Shown here: piece by piece, positions 1-8,378 of the stretch
Numbering within the stretch: position 1 is the first letter of the stretch
How the letters are laid out: each line of letters begins with the position of its first letter
Assembly: GCA_003519585.1 (NCBI GenBank)
Contig: DOWL01000175.1
Coordinates: 1 to 47,938 of the forward strand
Direction of reading: 5' to 3'
Origin: Nocardioides sp.
Lineage (GTDB): Bacteria > Actinomycetota > Actinomycetes > Propionibacteriales > Nocardioidaceae
DNA: 47,938 bases
Position numbers and translations under genes: made by a program
Notes under the pieces: model-generated
What the model saw: only the letters and a program-made list of their open reading frames with translations
Told to the model about the DNA's origin: nothing
Database searches by the model: none

Positions 1-1
1 C

Positions 2-346
2 TGGGTGGACGATGACCGCTTCCGGTTCGCGCAGGCGTCGGCGCTGGCGGCGGTGCTCCGCGGGCTCGACACGCCGTTTGTGCTGCTGGGCGATTTCAAC
101 GACCAGCCGGGCTCGCGGACGCTGGACCTGTTCCACGCTCTGGCGGACGAAGCGCCGAAGGCGGGCCCGGACGGCACGCCCGCGCAAGGCCGCGACCGGC
201 TGACGTTCTCGTCGGCCGAGCCGACCATCGAGATCGACTTCATCTTCCTGGGCCCCAAGGGCGCGTGGCCGCGTGCGACGTCACGCGTGGAAGAAGAGCC
301 GATGGCCTCGGACCACCGGCCGGTGGTGGCGGGGGTGAAGCGGTGA
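2..346 (+). CDS. Endonuclease/exonuclease/phosphatase family protein, C-terminal part
   Basis: The reading frame is open from the first bases of the window, so the start lies upstream and only about 114 residues are seen. Two signatures of the EEP (DNase I-like) superfamily are present: LLGDFND, the Asp/Asn motif near the active site, and the C-terminal SDHRPV motif that carries the catalytic Asp-His pair. Family members hydrolyse phosphodiester or phosphomonoester bonds in DNA, phospholipids or inositol phosphates in a Mg2+-dependent way. The substrate cannot be chosen from this fragment. It ends in a TGA and is followed by a convergent gene only 32 bases away. Confidence 0.85.
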   Translation, partial: WVDDDRFRFAQASALAAVLRGLDTPFVLLGDFNDQPGSRTLDLFHALADEAPKAGPDGTPAQGRDRLTFSSAEPTIEIDFIFLGPKGAWPRATSRVEEEPMASDHRPVVAGVKR

Positions 347-378
347 AGGAGGCGTGCGCCGAGACATTCGAGATATCG

Positions 379-1068
379 CTAATCCAAGTACTTTCGATAC
401 TCTCCGATAGGCACGACCTCCGGACCCAATGAGTTAAGGTCATGCCCTGACTCTCTCTTGAACCTCTCCCACGCCCGCTCTGCCGGGGAAACGCCCGCAA
501 AGGCCTGGTCGATCCACCAGGACACGACATCCTTGCCTGCGTTCATGATGTCCAAGCGGTCGAAGAACCGCAACACCATGATCTGACGTGGTGTGGGCGG
601 ACGTCGCTCCAAGAGCTGTTCGATCAGCTCTGAAGCCTGTCCTTTCGTCATTTCAGCGGTCGGCGTTCCGCCGAGGTCGATGATGTACGCGATCTGACGC
701 TCGGTTGCGGGGTGCCTTTTCCAAGCTGGCTCACGCTTCTGGCGAGGGGGCGCACCTATATCTTCGAGGTGAGTCTCGATGACGCCGCACACCTCCTTGG
801 TGACTACCCGGAGGAACGCGCACTTGAGGTCGTATGCCTCAGCAGGATCGATCCGATCATCAAAGATGATTGCTCGCGTCTTGCATCGAAGAAATGACAC
901 TGCATTCATGGATGCAGGCGCATGAATCAGGAACGCGTGTAGCTTCACGATCTCGCTGAGCTCGATCTCTCCATCGTGTATCGTCGAGAGAATGAGGTTG
1001 AGAAGTTGGCGTCCCTCTGGAGAGGCTGCTTGCTTGGCCGTAAGGCGGACGCGTTTGGGCTTGGGCAC
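379..1068 (-). CDS. Hypothetical protein with helical C-terminal domain, lower G+C
   Basis: A 229-residue protein I do not recognise. The GTG start is supported by an AAGGA ribosome-binding site about 7 bases upstream. The N-terminus is basic (MPKPKRVRLTAKQ). A segment around residues 120-150 (ATERQIAYIIDLGG, then TKGQASELIEQL) resembles a short helical motif found in assorted phage and plasmid-borne proteins, where the phrase 'rQiayl..lGg....lt..eAs.li' recurs. That likeness is from memory and is weak. Base composition is clearly lower in G+C than its neighbours: the 60-base lines at 361 and 421 hold only 28 and 35 G+C. The gene stands alone, which suits recent acquisition. No function is proposed. 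Confidence 0.7.
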   Translation of the reverse strand: MPKPKRVRLTAKQAASPEGRQLLNLILSTIHDGEIELSEIVKLHAFLIHAPASMNAVSFLRCKTRAIIFDDRIDPAEAYDLKCAFLRVVTKEVCGVIETHLEDIGAPPRQKREPAWKRHPATERQIAYIIDLGGTPTAEMTKGQASELIEQLLERRPPTPRQIMVLRFFDRLDIMNAGKDVVSWWIDQAFAGVSPAERAWERFKRESGHDLNSLGPEVVPIGEYRKYLD

Positions 1069-1225
1069 GGTCGCTTCCTTTTTCGTTCAGTGGCAGTTCA
1101 TGGCGACAGCAGGACCGACTCGTCGGTTGAAAGGATACCACGATGGTACTTCGAGTTGCACGAATGCCCGCGAGCAACCCGCGGTGAACGCCTCACACAA
1201 ACTCCGGACCTTTAGTCCCCTCCGC

Positions 1226-2722
1226 TCACAACTCCGGCGCGAAGCCTCTGCGGAGAGTGTTCTCGCACGTCAGCCTCGGGTCGACGAAGTGCAGGAGGTA
1301 ATCGCGGCCGCCGGCCTTGGTGCCGCCGCCGGACATGGCGAAGCCGCCGAAGGGTTGGCGGGCGACGAGGGCGCCGGTGATGCCGCGGTTGAGGTAGAGG
1401 TTGCCGACGCGGAATTCGCGTTTGGCCTTCTCGAGGTGGCTGGGTTTGCGGCTGAAGACGCCGCCGGTGAGCTTGTAGGGGAGGCTATTGGCGATGCGGA
1501 GGGCGTCGTCGAAGTCCTTGGCGTGCATGATGGCGAGGACCGGGCCGAAGATCTCCTCGCGGTAGATGTCCATGTCGGGCGTGACGTGGTCGAAGAGCGT
1601 CGGGCCCAGCCAGAAGCCGTCGGCGGCACCGCGCGCCGCCACCTCGCGACCGTCGACGACCACCTTGGCGCCGGCCTGCTCACCGATCTCGATGAACGAC
1701 GCCACGCGGTCGCGGTGCGCACGCGTGACCAGCGGCCCCATGTCGGCCTCGCGGTCACTGTCGGCCGTGGCATCGGCCCCGCCGTCGCCGATCAGCAGGG
1801 TGCGGGTCCGGTCGGCCACTCGGGCCACCAGCTCGTCGGCAGCCGGACCGACGGCGACCACGACCGAGATGGCCATGCACCGTTCGCCGGCGCTGCCGTA
1901 GCCGGCGCTCACCGCCGCGTCGGCGGCCAGGTCGAGGTCGGCGTCGGGGAGCACGACCATGTGGTTCTTGGCGCCACCGAGGGCCTGCACCCGCTTGCCG
2001 TGGCGGGAGGCCTGCTCGTAGACGTATTCGGCGACCGGCGTGGAGCCGACGAAGCTGATCGACTGCACGATCGGGCTCTCGAGGAGCGCGTCGACCGCCT
2101 CCTTGTCGCCCTGGAGCACGTTGAAGACGCCGTCGGGGAGACCGGCCTCCTTCCAGAGGTGCGCCAGCCACAGGGCGGCCGACGGGTCCTTCTCGCTGGG
2201 CTTGAGCACGACGGCGTTGCCAGCGGCGATCGCGATCGGGAAGAACCACATCGGCACCATCGCCGGGAAGTTGAAGGGCGAGATGATGCCGACCACACCG
2301 AGCGGGTCGCGCTTGGAGTGGACGTCGACACCCGACGACACGCTCTCGCTGTGGCCGCCCTTGAGCAGGTGGGAGATGCCGCAGGCGAACTCGACGACCT
2401 CCTGGCCGCGGGCGATCTCACCGATCGCGTCGGACAGCACCTTGCCGTGCTCGGCGGTGATCAGCTCGGCGAGCTCACCGCGCCGGGAGTTGAGCAACTC
2501 CCGGAAGGCGAAGAGCACCTGGGTGCGGCGGGCGAGCGACGTACGGCGCCACTCCCCCGCGGCCGCGTCGGCGGCCGCGATCACCTGGTCGGCGTCGCTG
2601 CGCGAGGCCAGGGCGACCCGGCCGGTGACGGCGCCGGTGGCCGGGTTGGTCACGTCGGCCCAGCGACCGCTGGTCCCCTCGAACGGCGCTCCGGAGAGCC
2701 AGTGCCCTACTACGTCAGTCAT
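1226..2722 (-). CDS. mmsA: Methylmalonate-semialdehyde dehydrogenase (CoA-acylating)
   Basis: A 498-residue aldehyde dehydrogenase of full family length. It oxidises (methyl)malonate semialdehyde to propionyl-CoA or acetyl-CoA with NAD+ and CoA, the closing step of valine and inositol/beta-alanine breakdown. The MmsA/IolA subgroup is recognised by SPFNFPAMVPMWF (residues 149-161, Asn151 of the oxyanion hole) and by AGERCMAIS with catalytic Cys282. In this subgroup the general-base Glu of ordinary ALDHs is replaced, here in the LGGAKNH segment (248-254). The ATG start is divergent from the PucR-type gene, with about 100 bases between, so that regulator is the obvious candidate controller. Cytoplasmic. 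Confidence 0.93.
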   Translation of the reverse strand: MTDVVGHWLSGAPFEGTSGRWADVTNPATGAVTGRVALASRSDADQVIAAADAAAGEWRRTSLARRTQVLFAFRELLNSRRGELAELITAEHGKVLSDAIGEIARGQEVVEFACGISHLLKGGHSESVSSGVDVHSKRDPLGVVGIISPFNFPAMVPMWFFPIAIAAGNAVVLKPSEKDPSAALWLAHLWKEAGLPDGVFNVLQGDKEAVDALLESPIVQSISFVGSTPVAEYVYEQASRHGKRVQALGGAKNHMVVLPDADLDLAADAAVSAGYGSAGERCMAISVVVAVGPAADELVARVADRTRTLLIGDGGADATADSDREADMGPLVTRAHRDRVASFIEIGEQAGAKVVVDGREVAARGAADGFWLGPTLFDHVTPDMDIYREEIFGPVLAIMHAKDFDDALRIANSLPYKLTGGVFSRKPSHLEKAKREFRVGNLYLNRGITGALVARQPFGGFAMSGGGTKAGGRDYLLHFVDPRLTCENTLRRGFAPEL

Positions 2723-2826
2723 GGCTCAATCTTCGCTTCGCCGGACCCGTTGGCGACCCGACGAACCGTATGCTTCGGAGAGCTGGTTCCGACAGACTGT
2801 CAGGGACGTTCTCAAGAGGAGGTGCA

Positions 2827-4389
2827 GTGCTCACGCTGGCCGAGGTCCTCGCCCTGCCGGTGGTCCGCAGCGCCGACCCGCTCGTGCTGGCCGCCGCCGA
2901 CCGCCTCGACCGACCCGTCGAGTGGGTGCACGTCACGGAACTGGCCGACATCGGACCGCTGCTCCGCGGCGGCGACCTGGTGCTGACCACAGGCATCGCG
3001 CTGGTCGACACGCCGGAGGCGCTCTCGGCGTTCGCGGCGAGCCTGACCGACTCCGGAGCCGCCGGGCTCTTCCTCGAGCTCGGCCGGCGCTGGCAATCGA
3101 CGCCGCCGGCCCTCGTGGAGGCGTGCCGCTCGCTCGACCTGCCTCTGGTCGCGCTGCGCCGTGAGGTCCGGTTCGCCGCGGTGACCCAGGCCGTCGGCGA
3201 GCGGTTGGTCGACGAACAGGTCGCCGCACTGCGCGAGGCCCACCACGTCCACGACGTCTTCACCGAGCTGAGCCTGCAGGAGGCGCAGCCGGGCGAGATC
3301 CTGGCCACCGTCGAACGACTGGCCGGCTCAGGGGTGGTGCTCGAGAGCGCCGAGCACCAGGTCGTCGACTACCGGCGCGGCCCCGACGAGACCGCCGGCT
3401 TCCTCGACGACTGGGAACGGCGCTCGCGCAGCGTCCGGCAGCCGGGCCGGACCGGGTGGGACGAGAGCAACGGCTGGCTGGTCACCCGCGTCGGCCGGCC
3501 CGAGCGAGGTTGGGGTCGGCTGATCATCGGCTCGGCCACCGCGCCCTCGGAGCGGCTGGTCGCGATCGCCGAGCGCGCCGCGGCGGCCCTGGCGCTCCAC
3601 CGGCTCTACGACCGCAACCGCGACACGCACATACGCCGCCTCCACCACGAGCTCCTGCTCGGACTCGCCGCCGACGCGCGCGACCCCGAGCTCCGACGCC
3701 GAGTTGCGCTGGCCGGCGTACCCGAACGCGGGCGGCGGTACGTCGGCCTCACCCTTCGCGCGCGTACGACGACCGGGGTGGCGGGCCAGGTCGACGAGCT
3801 CGTCGCCGGGGTGCTGCGGGCCGCCGAGCAGCTCAAGGTCGCGTGCCTGGTCGCCGACTCGGACACCGAACTGCGCGTCCTGGTCGCCGTGCCGACCCGG
3901 CTCGACCCGGTCGCGCTCGTCGACCGGCTGATCGGCATCGTCGCCGAGCGCGGTCCGGTCGTCGCGGCGGCGGGTACTCCGTGCGAGGAGCTCGACCTGG
4001 TCGACCGAAGCCTGCGTGAGTCGTCGTTCGTGCTGGCCGCCGCCGACCGCTCGTCCGCCGTGCTGGTGCACCGCCTGGAAGACGTGCACCTGCGCGGCCT
4101 GCTGACCATGCTCGGCGACGACGCGCGTGTGCAGGACTTCGCCGAGCGCGAGCTGGCGCCCCTGCGCGCGGCCGATCAGAGTCACGGCACCGACCTCGAG
4201 CGGGCCGCGCGCACGCTCGTGGAGAGCTGGGGCAACAAGGCCGAGGCGGCGCTCCGCCTCAACCTGTCCCGCCCTGCCCTCTACGACCGGATCGCGAAGC
4301 TCGAACGGCTGCTCGGCGGGCCGCTCGGGGATGCCGAGCGACGCACCTCGCTGCACGTCGCGTTCATCCTCAACGACCTCGGCGGCTAG
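2827..4389 (+). CDS. PucR-family transcriptional regulator
   Basis: About 520 residues. The GTG start is chosen because AGGAGG ends four bases before it; an upstream in-frame start at 2770 would lack a ribosome-binding site. The N-terminus (TLAEVLALPVVRSADPLVLA, then WVHVTELADIGPLLRGGDLVLTTG split over residues 30-55) is the purine-catabolism regulatory domain typical of PucR. The C-terminus holds the PucR helix-turn-helix (LVESWGNKAEAALRLNLSR, then ALYDRIAKLERLLG). Such regulators sense catabolic intermediates. Its divergent position next to mmsA suggests control of that gene and possibly autoregulation. The inducer is unknown. Confidence 0.88.
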   Translation: MLTLAEVLALPVVRSADPLVLAAADRLDRPVEWVHVTELADIGPLLRGGDLVLTTGIALVDTPEALSAFAASLTDSGAAGLFLELGRRWQSTPPALVEACRSLDLPLVALRREVRFAAVTQAVGERLVDEQVAALREAHHVHDVFTELSLQEAQPGEILATVERLAGSGVVLESAEHQVVDYRRGPDETAGFLDDWERRSRSVRQPGRTGWDESNGWLVTRVGRPERGWGRLIIGSATAPSERLVAIAERAAAALALHRLYDRNRDTHIRRLHHELLLGLAADARDPELRRRVALAGVPERGRRYVGLTLRARTTTGVAGQVDELVAGVLRAAEQLKVACLVADSDTELRVLVAVPTRLDPVALVDRLIGIVAERGPVVAAAGTPCEELDLVDRSLRESSFVLAAADRSSAVLVHRLEDVHLRGLLTMLGDDARVQDFAERELAPLRAADQSHGTDLERAARTLVESWGNKAEAALRLNLSRPALYDRIAKLERLLGGPLGDAERRTSLHVAFILNDLGG

Positions 4390-4398
4390 AAAACCCTC

Positions 4399-4773
4399 TC
4401 AGCGCTCGAACTCCCGCTCGGCCTCGTCCTCCAGGAGTGCACCGATGGTCGCGCCCTCGGGATGCGGCCCGGCGATGTAGACGCCGTACGGGGTCTGGTC
4501 GGTCGGCAGTGGGCGGATCGAGCCGTAGATGCCCAACCCGACGGTGACCGTCGAGGCGAGCCCGACCAGCCAGCCGTACGGCGCCATCACCAGCAGACCG
4601 CCGAGCGTGGCGGCGATGCCGACGACGGGGGTGCCCCAGCGCGAGGTCTTGGTGAAGGCCTGCAGCATGTCGAGGGCCAGGCCGATCTCCATCAGCGTCG
4701 CCATCCACTCGCCGACGTACTGGCTGCCGATGGTCGAGAGGCCGAGCGGGTCGGATGCCCACGACTCCGACAC
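4399..4773 (-). CDS. Small hypothetical membrane protein
   Basis: A 124-residue protein from a GTG start. The frame stays open upstream to about 4935, but that stretch has no other ATG, GTG or TTG that I could find. Residues about 25-85 contain two or three hydrophobic stretches (WMATLMEIGLALDML; GTPVVGIAATLGGLLVMAPYGWL; STVTVGLGIYG), while the C-terminus is acidic (LLEDEAEREFER). Codons are G+C-rich at third positions, like real genes around it. There is no clear ribosome-binding site, so the start is uncertain. It is convergent with the PucR gene, ten bases from it. I do not recognise a family. Confidence 0.55.
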   Translation of the reverse strand: MSESWASDPLGLSTIGSQYVGEWMATLMEIGLALDMLQAFTKTSRWGTPVVGIAATLGGLLVMAPYGWLVGLASTVTVGLGIYGSIRPLPTDQTPYGVYIAGPHPEGATIGALLEDEAEREFER

Positions 4774-4904
4774 GTTGTCGACGCCGAAGCCGATGGTGCG
4801 GTCGGCCGCCCTGCAGGCCGCCCGCGCGGCCGCCGTGCTCTGCGACGAGGTCTTGCCGCGGGTCCGTGCGCACCTGAAAGGCTGAGCACTGCCAGGATGA
4901 CGCC

Positions 4905-6248
4905 GTGCGCCGCGTCGTGGGTCCTCTGCTGGCCGTCACCGTGGCGCTCGTGCTCGCAGACTCGGCGGTCGTCACGCTGGCGCTGCCGGACATCCTGCTC
5001 AACCTGCACACCTCGGTCGCGCAGGTCGCGTGGGTGCTCATCTCGTTCAACCTGGTGCTGGGTTTGGTCGCCGCGCCGATGGCGATCGGCTCGGGTCTCG
5101 TGCAGCCCCGGATCCTCGGCGCGGTCGGCATCGCGCTGTTCGCCGGCAGCTCGGCCTGGTGTGCGGTCGCGGGGACGATCGAGGTGCTCATCGCCGCGCG
5201 GTGCCTGCAGGCGCTCGGCGGGGCGCTGGCGCTGGTGGGGTGCCTGGAGTTGCTGGTGGCGGTGTACGGCGAACGCCGGGGCGTCGCGACGTGGGTCACC
5301 GCGGGTGTGGTCGGCACGGCCGTCGGGCCGGTGGCCGGCGGGCTGCTGACCCAGGCGTTCTCGTGGCAGGCGATCTTCGTGGTGCAGGTCCCGTTCGCGG
5401 TGCTCGCCGTACCGGCCGCCCTCGCGATCGCCACCGCACCGCCGCTGGTTCAGGACCGACATCGCCCGGCGATCCGCCCGAACCTGACGCTCGCCCTGCT
5501 GTCGGCGGCATTGACGGCGGCGCTCTTCCTCCTGGTGTTGCTGCTGGTGCAGGGCTGGGGCCACTCCCCCGCCGTGGCGGCCCTGACCGTGTCCGTCGTA
5601 CCGCTCGCGGCGCTGGCCGCCCGACCACTGGCCCGGCTGCTGCGGCCGCCGCCGGACGTGGAGGTGGCGGCCGGCTGCTTCCTGGTGGCGGGTGGGCTGG
5701 CCGGGCTGGCGCTGCTGCCGTCGTCGAACCTGGCCTGGACGATCGCGCCGCAGGCGCTGGTCGGTCTCGGGCTCGGGCTGACCGTCGACCGGTTGACGTC
5801 GCAGGCGATGGAGATGCGGCTGCCTCGTGCCCAGCATGCGGGGTGGACCATCGGCGCCCGCCACCTCGGGGTGGTGCTGGGGCTGGCGATCCTGACGCCG
5901 GTGTTCACCGCCGACCTGCAGGACGCCCAGGTGCCTGCTCAGGAAGCGATCACGGCCCTGGTGCTCGACGCACCGCTCCAACCCGACTCCAAGATTGCGA
6001 TCGCCGAGGCGCTCGGCGCGGAACTGACCCAGCAGGAGGGACGGATCCCTGACCTGCATCGGGCGTTCGCGACCTTGGACCTCGACCCGTCGGAGCGGCC
6101 GGCCGCTGCCGCGTTGGAGCGTGAGCTCGACGGCCAACTGGAGCGGGCCGCGACCTGGGCGTTCCGCGACTCGTTCCTGGTCGGCGCCCTGCTCGCCTTA
6201 CTGGCCCTGGTGACGGTGGTCGTGCCGCGGCGTCGGAGCGCGTCGTGA
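4905..6248 (+). CDS. MFS transporter (drug/metabolite exporter type)
   Basis: A 447-residue integral membrane protein with a GTG start. The N-terminal half matches the drug:H+ antiporter pattern: first helix with LADSAVVTLALPDI, then RCLQALGGALALVGCLELLVAVYGERR (motif-A/B area), and GTAVGPVAGGLL, which is the motif-C-like signature of exporters. The C-terminal half carries further hydrophobic helices. A hydrophilic, acidic insert (roughly residues 335-415, rich in Glu, Asp and Leu) sits before the last helix, unusual for this family. The stop overlaps the next start by four bases, so the pair is translationally coupled. Substrate unknown. Confidence 0.85.
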   Translation: MRRVVGPLLAVTVALVLADSAVVTLALPDILLNLHTSVAQVAWVLISFNLVLGLVAAPMAIGSGLVQPRILGAVGIALFAGSSAWCAVAGTIEVLIAARCLQALGGALALVGCLELLVAVYGERRGVATWVTAGVVGTAVGPVAGGLLTQAFSWQAIFVVQVPFAVLAVPAALAIATAPPLVQDRHRPAIRPNLTLALLSAALTAALFLLVLLLVQGWGHSPAVAALTVSVVPLAALAARPLARLLRPPPDVEVAAGCFLVAGGLAGLALLPSSNLAWTIAPQALVGLGLGLTVDRLTSQAMEMRLPRAQHAGWTIGARHLGVVLGLAILTPVFTADLQDAQVPAQEAITALVLDAPLQPDSKIAIAEALGAELTQQEGRIPDLHRAFATLDLDPSERPAAAALERELDGQLERAATWAFRDSFLVGALLALLALVTVVVPRRRSAS

Positions 6249-6856
6249 CCACGCGGGCACAGCTGCTGGGCCTGCCGGCGGTCGCGGTGGCGCTGGTGAG
6301 CGGCGTACTCGCGGTGCAGTTGAACCATGGCGGCGGGACGTTCGAACCGCTCGCGCCCGCCGATCCGTGTGCCGAGCGCACCGTGACCGCGCAGGCCCAG
6401 GGCATCGACGGCCTCACCGAGCGGCTCGTGCTGCTCGGCTTGGACGGCGCGGGCTGCCGGCTCGGCCTGAGCCGCGAGGCACTCACCCTCCAGCTCGCGC
6501 AGCCCGGCCCCCGCACCGACGAGGAGGTGGACGCGCTGCGTGCTGGGCTGCTCGACGCCGTCGACCGGATGAAGGAGGACGGCACGCTGCCGCCCGCCTC
6601 CGAGCTCGTCGACGAGGCCATGGACAACGCCGATCTCAACTCCTTCCTCGAGGCCGCGATCCGCGCCCTACCCGCCTCGGTGATCGATGCCGCGCTCAAG
6701 ACCGACGACGTGCTGGTCAACACGATCGAGGACCTCGACCTGCGCGCGGTGCTGGAGAACATCGACGACCAGGACGAACTCGACGCGCAGATGAACGCCG
6801 CCGTGACCCAGGCGGTGAAGGACGCGCTGCTGGACCGGCTACGCAACCTGATCTGA
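6245..6856 (+). CDS. Secreted or membrane-anchored hypothetical protein coupled to the MFS gene
   Basis: 203 residues, starting with a GTG inside the MFS stop (GTGA overlap). The N-terminus has an uncleaved anchor or signal segment (LLGLPAVAVALVSGVLAVQL, residues 7-26). The rest is hydrophilic, acidic and strongly helical in character, with two Cys (about 42 and 76) that could pair outside the cell. The last half (VDEAMDNADLNSFLEAAIRALPAS onward) is rich in Asp, Leu and Ala. It has no family I recognise. The overlap implies work with the transporter, perhaps as a periplasm-side accessory subunit; this is inferred from context only. Confidence 0.65.
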   Translation: MTTRAQLLGLPAVAVALVSGVLAVQLNHGGGTFEPLAPADPCAERTVTAQAQGIDGLTERLVLLGLDGAGCRLGLSREALTLQLAQPGPRTDEEVDALRAGLLDAVDRMKEDGTLPPASELVDEAMDNADLNSFLEAAIRALPASVIDAALKTDDVLVNTIEDLDLRAVLENIDDQDELDAQMNAAVTQAVKDALLDRLRNLI

Positions 6857-6968
6857 CTGGTAGGTGCGGCCGTAGGGGTCGGTCCAGGTGTAGCTGCCGT
6901 CAGCCCAGTTCGACGCGCGGCTCCGCGACGGACGTCGTACGCATCGGTCGCTTGAGGTGCGCACCCGT

Positions 6969-7031
6969 ATGACCTCCCGCGGGACGTCGTACGAGGTCGT
7001 GCATCGGGCGACCGGTACGTATGACGTCCCG
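6969..7031. repeat. 63-bp hairpin repeat, copy 1
   Basis: This 63-base element shares its first 20 bases and last 14 bases exactly with the element at 43211-43273, and both are 63 bases long. Its arms at 6980-6993 (CGGGACGTCGTACG) and 7018-7031 (CGTATGACGTCCCG) form a hairpin with one mismatch. It lies between two convergent genes, as does the other copy. A further related half-arm (GGACGTCGTACG at 6930-6941) precedes it. It could act as a bidirectional transcription terminator or a REP-like dispersed repeat. Confidence 0.8.
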
Positions 7032-7069
7032 ACCGGCCCGCCGCCGAGCCGTCCGGATCTGCCGGCGTA

Positions 7070-8017
7070 CTAGGAGCGGACGGCCATGGCACTCAGCAGC
7101 TCGTAGACGATGTGAGCGGCCGCGATGCCGGTGATCTCGGCGTGATCGTAGGCGGGCGCGACCTCGACGACGTCGGCGCCGACCAGGTTCAAGTCGGCGA
7201 ACGAGCGGATGATGCTCAGCGCTTCGCGGCTGCTGAGGCCGCCGGCTTCCGGAGTTCCGGTGCCGGGGGCATGTGCGGGGTCCAGTACGTCGATGTCGAT
7301 CGAGATGTACGCCGGCCGGTCGCCCACGCGCTGTCGGACTCGGTCGGCGACCGTACGCCAGCCGAGGTCGTCGAACTCGTGGGCGCCGATGATCTGGAAG
7401 CCGAGTGCTTGGTCGTCGGTCAGGTCCTGCGCGGAGTAGAGCGGGCCGCGGACGCCGAGGTGCATGCTCGCGGTCTGGTCGATCAGGCCCTCTTCGCTGG
7501 CGCGCCGGAAAGGGGTCCCGTGGGTGAAGGGTGCTCCGAAGTAGGTGTCCCAGGTGTCCAGGTGGGCGTCGAGGTGCACCACGGCAACAGGGCCATGCTG
7601 CTCGTGGAGGACCCGGAGGATCGGCAACGAGATGGTGTGGTCGCCACCGATGGTCACCACCCGACCCGAGCGGTCGAGCAGGGTCCGCATCCCCAGGTCG
7701 ATCTGGGTGATCGCCTCGCCGATGTCGAAGGGATTGCAGGCGATGTCACCCGCGTCCACGACCTGCTGCGCGGCGAACGGCTCGATGTTCTGGACGGGGT
7801 TGAAGGGCCGCAGCAGCTTGCTCGAGGCGCGAACGTGCGAGGGACCGAAGCGTGCGCCCGGGCGGTAGCTCACGCCACTGTCGAAGGGCACGCCCACGAT
7901 GGCGATGTCGGTCCTGCTCACCTCCTCCAGGCGAGGCAGCCGTGCGAACGTCGAAGGCTCGGCGAACCGAGGCACCCGTGATGCATCGACCGGTCCGACC
8001 GGACCAGGCTCAGCCAT
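7070..8017 (-). CDS. speB: Agmatinase/guanidino-acid ureohydrolase
   Basis: A 315-residue arginase-superfamily enzyme; the ATG start is chosen because it precedes the first conserved residues and overlaps the cupin gene by eight bases. The binuclear Mn2+ ligands are all visible: GGDH (124-127), DAHLD (150-154) and [16 protein letters not shown] (239 onward, Asp241 and Asp243). It should hydrolyse a guanidino compound to urea and an amine. Agmatine is the textbook substrate, but guanidinobutyrate, guanidinopropionate or free guanidine hydrolases share these motifs, so the symbol is family-level. It is the last gene of a four-gene operon with a permease, a formamidase-like enzyme and a cupin, which argues for a catabolic role rather than polyamine synthesis. 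Confidence 0.88.
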   Translation of the reverse strand: MAEPGPVGPVDASRVPRFAEPSTFARLPRLEEVSRTDIAIVGVPFDSGVSYRPGARFGPSHVRASSKLLRPFNPVQNIEPFAAQQVVDAGDIACNPFDIGEAITQIDLGMRTLLDRSGRVVTIGGDHTISLPILRVLHEQHGPVAVVHLDAHLDTWDTYFGAPFTHGTPFRRASEEGLIDQTASMHLGVRGPLYSAQDLTDDQALGFQIIGAHEFDDLGWRTVADRVRQRVGDRPAYISIDIDVLDPAHAPGTGTPEAGGLSSREALSIIRSFADLNLVGADVVEVAPAYDHAEITGIAAAHIVYELLSAMAVRS

Positions 8018-8378
8018 CGGTAGCGGGGAGCGCGACGAAGATCTTGGTCGAGGGTTCGACCGTCTCCCAGGTCCCCGAGAAGCCGCGGGGCACCCAGAAC
8101 GCCTCGCCGGCTCCGAACTCGCGTCGCGCTCCCGTGTGATCGACCAGGGCAACCATGCCGGTCAGCATCACGCAGACCTCGTCGTACGGATAGTCGTCGA
8201 GGCGCAGGCTGCCGGGCTGGCCCTCCCAGCCCCCGCCGTACGGTCGCATCTCCTCGGCCCCGAAACCGCGCCATTCGGTCTCGACCCAGCCGGGCGAGGC
8301 CGCACCGGGCTCCCACTCCGGGACCACGGCCGTACCGTGACCGACCGCCAGGACGCGGATGTCTGCGACGGTCTTCAC
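8010..8378 (-). CDS. Cupin-domain protein (Cupin_3/DUF861 type)
   Basis: 122 residues from a GTG that overlaps the upstream stop by four bases. A single small beta-barrel is indicated: [16 protein letters not shown], then [27 protein letters not shown], which is the pattern of the Cupin_3 family. Members include ureidoglycine aminohydrolase relatives and many uncharacterised proteins in nitrogen-compound operons. The Asp-Glu of YDEV is in the usual metal-ligand position. Lying between a formamidase-like gene and a ureohydrolase gene, it could process a nitrogen-containing intermediate or act as a small-molecule-binding accessory. Function unproven. Confidence 0.8.
   Translation of the reverse strand: MKTVADIRVLAVGHGTAVVPEWEPGAASPGWVETEWRGFGAEEMRPYGGGWEGQPGSLRLDDYPYDEVCVMLTGMVALVDHTGARREFGAGEAFWVPRGFSGTWETVEPSTKIFVALPATDG

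Noticed and set aside
992-2986. Long plus-strand frame of about 664 codons over mmsA
   Set aside because: It is antisense to a well-conserved dehydrogenase and shows repetitive Gly/Ala/Val/Glu/Asp composition typical of antisense frames in high-G+C DNA. No domain is visible.
4692-6137. Minus-strand frame of about 481 codons over the MFS gene
   Set aside because: It is antisense to clear transmembrane helices and rich in Arg, Gln and Gly without any motif.
6930-6993. Frequent GTCGTACG words across the window (also near 13945, 16558, 27268, 27601)
   Set aside because: They are scattered in coding and noncoding DNA and look like codon or oligonucleotide bias. I could not count them against a background, so no feature was called outside the 63-bp elements.
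7070-8152. Longer ureohydrolase start at 8152
   Set aside because: The extra 45 residues are Arg/Ser/Pro-rich antisense-like sequence that overlaps the cupin gene. The ATG at 8017 precedes the conserved region.
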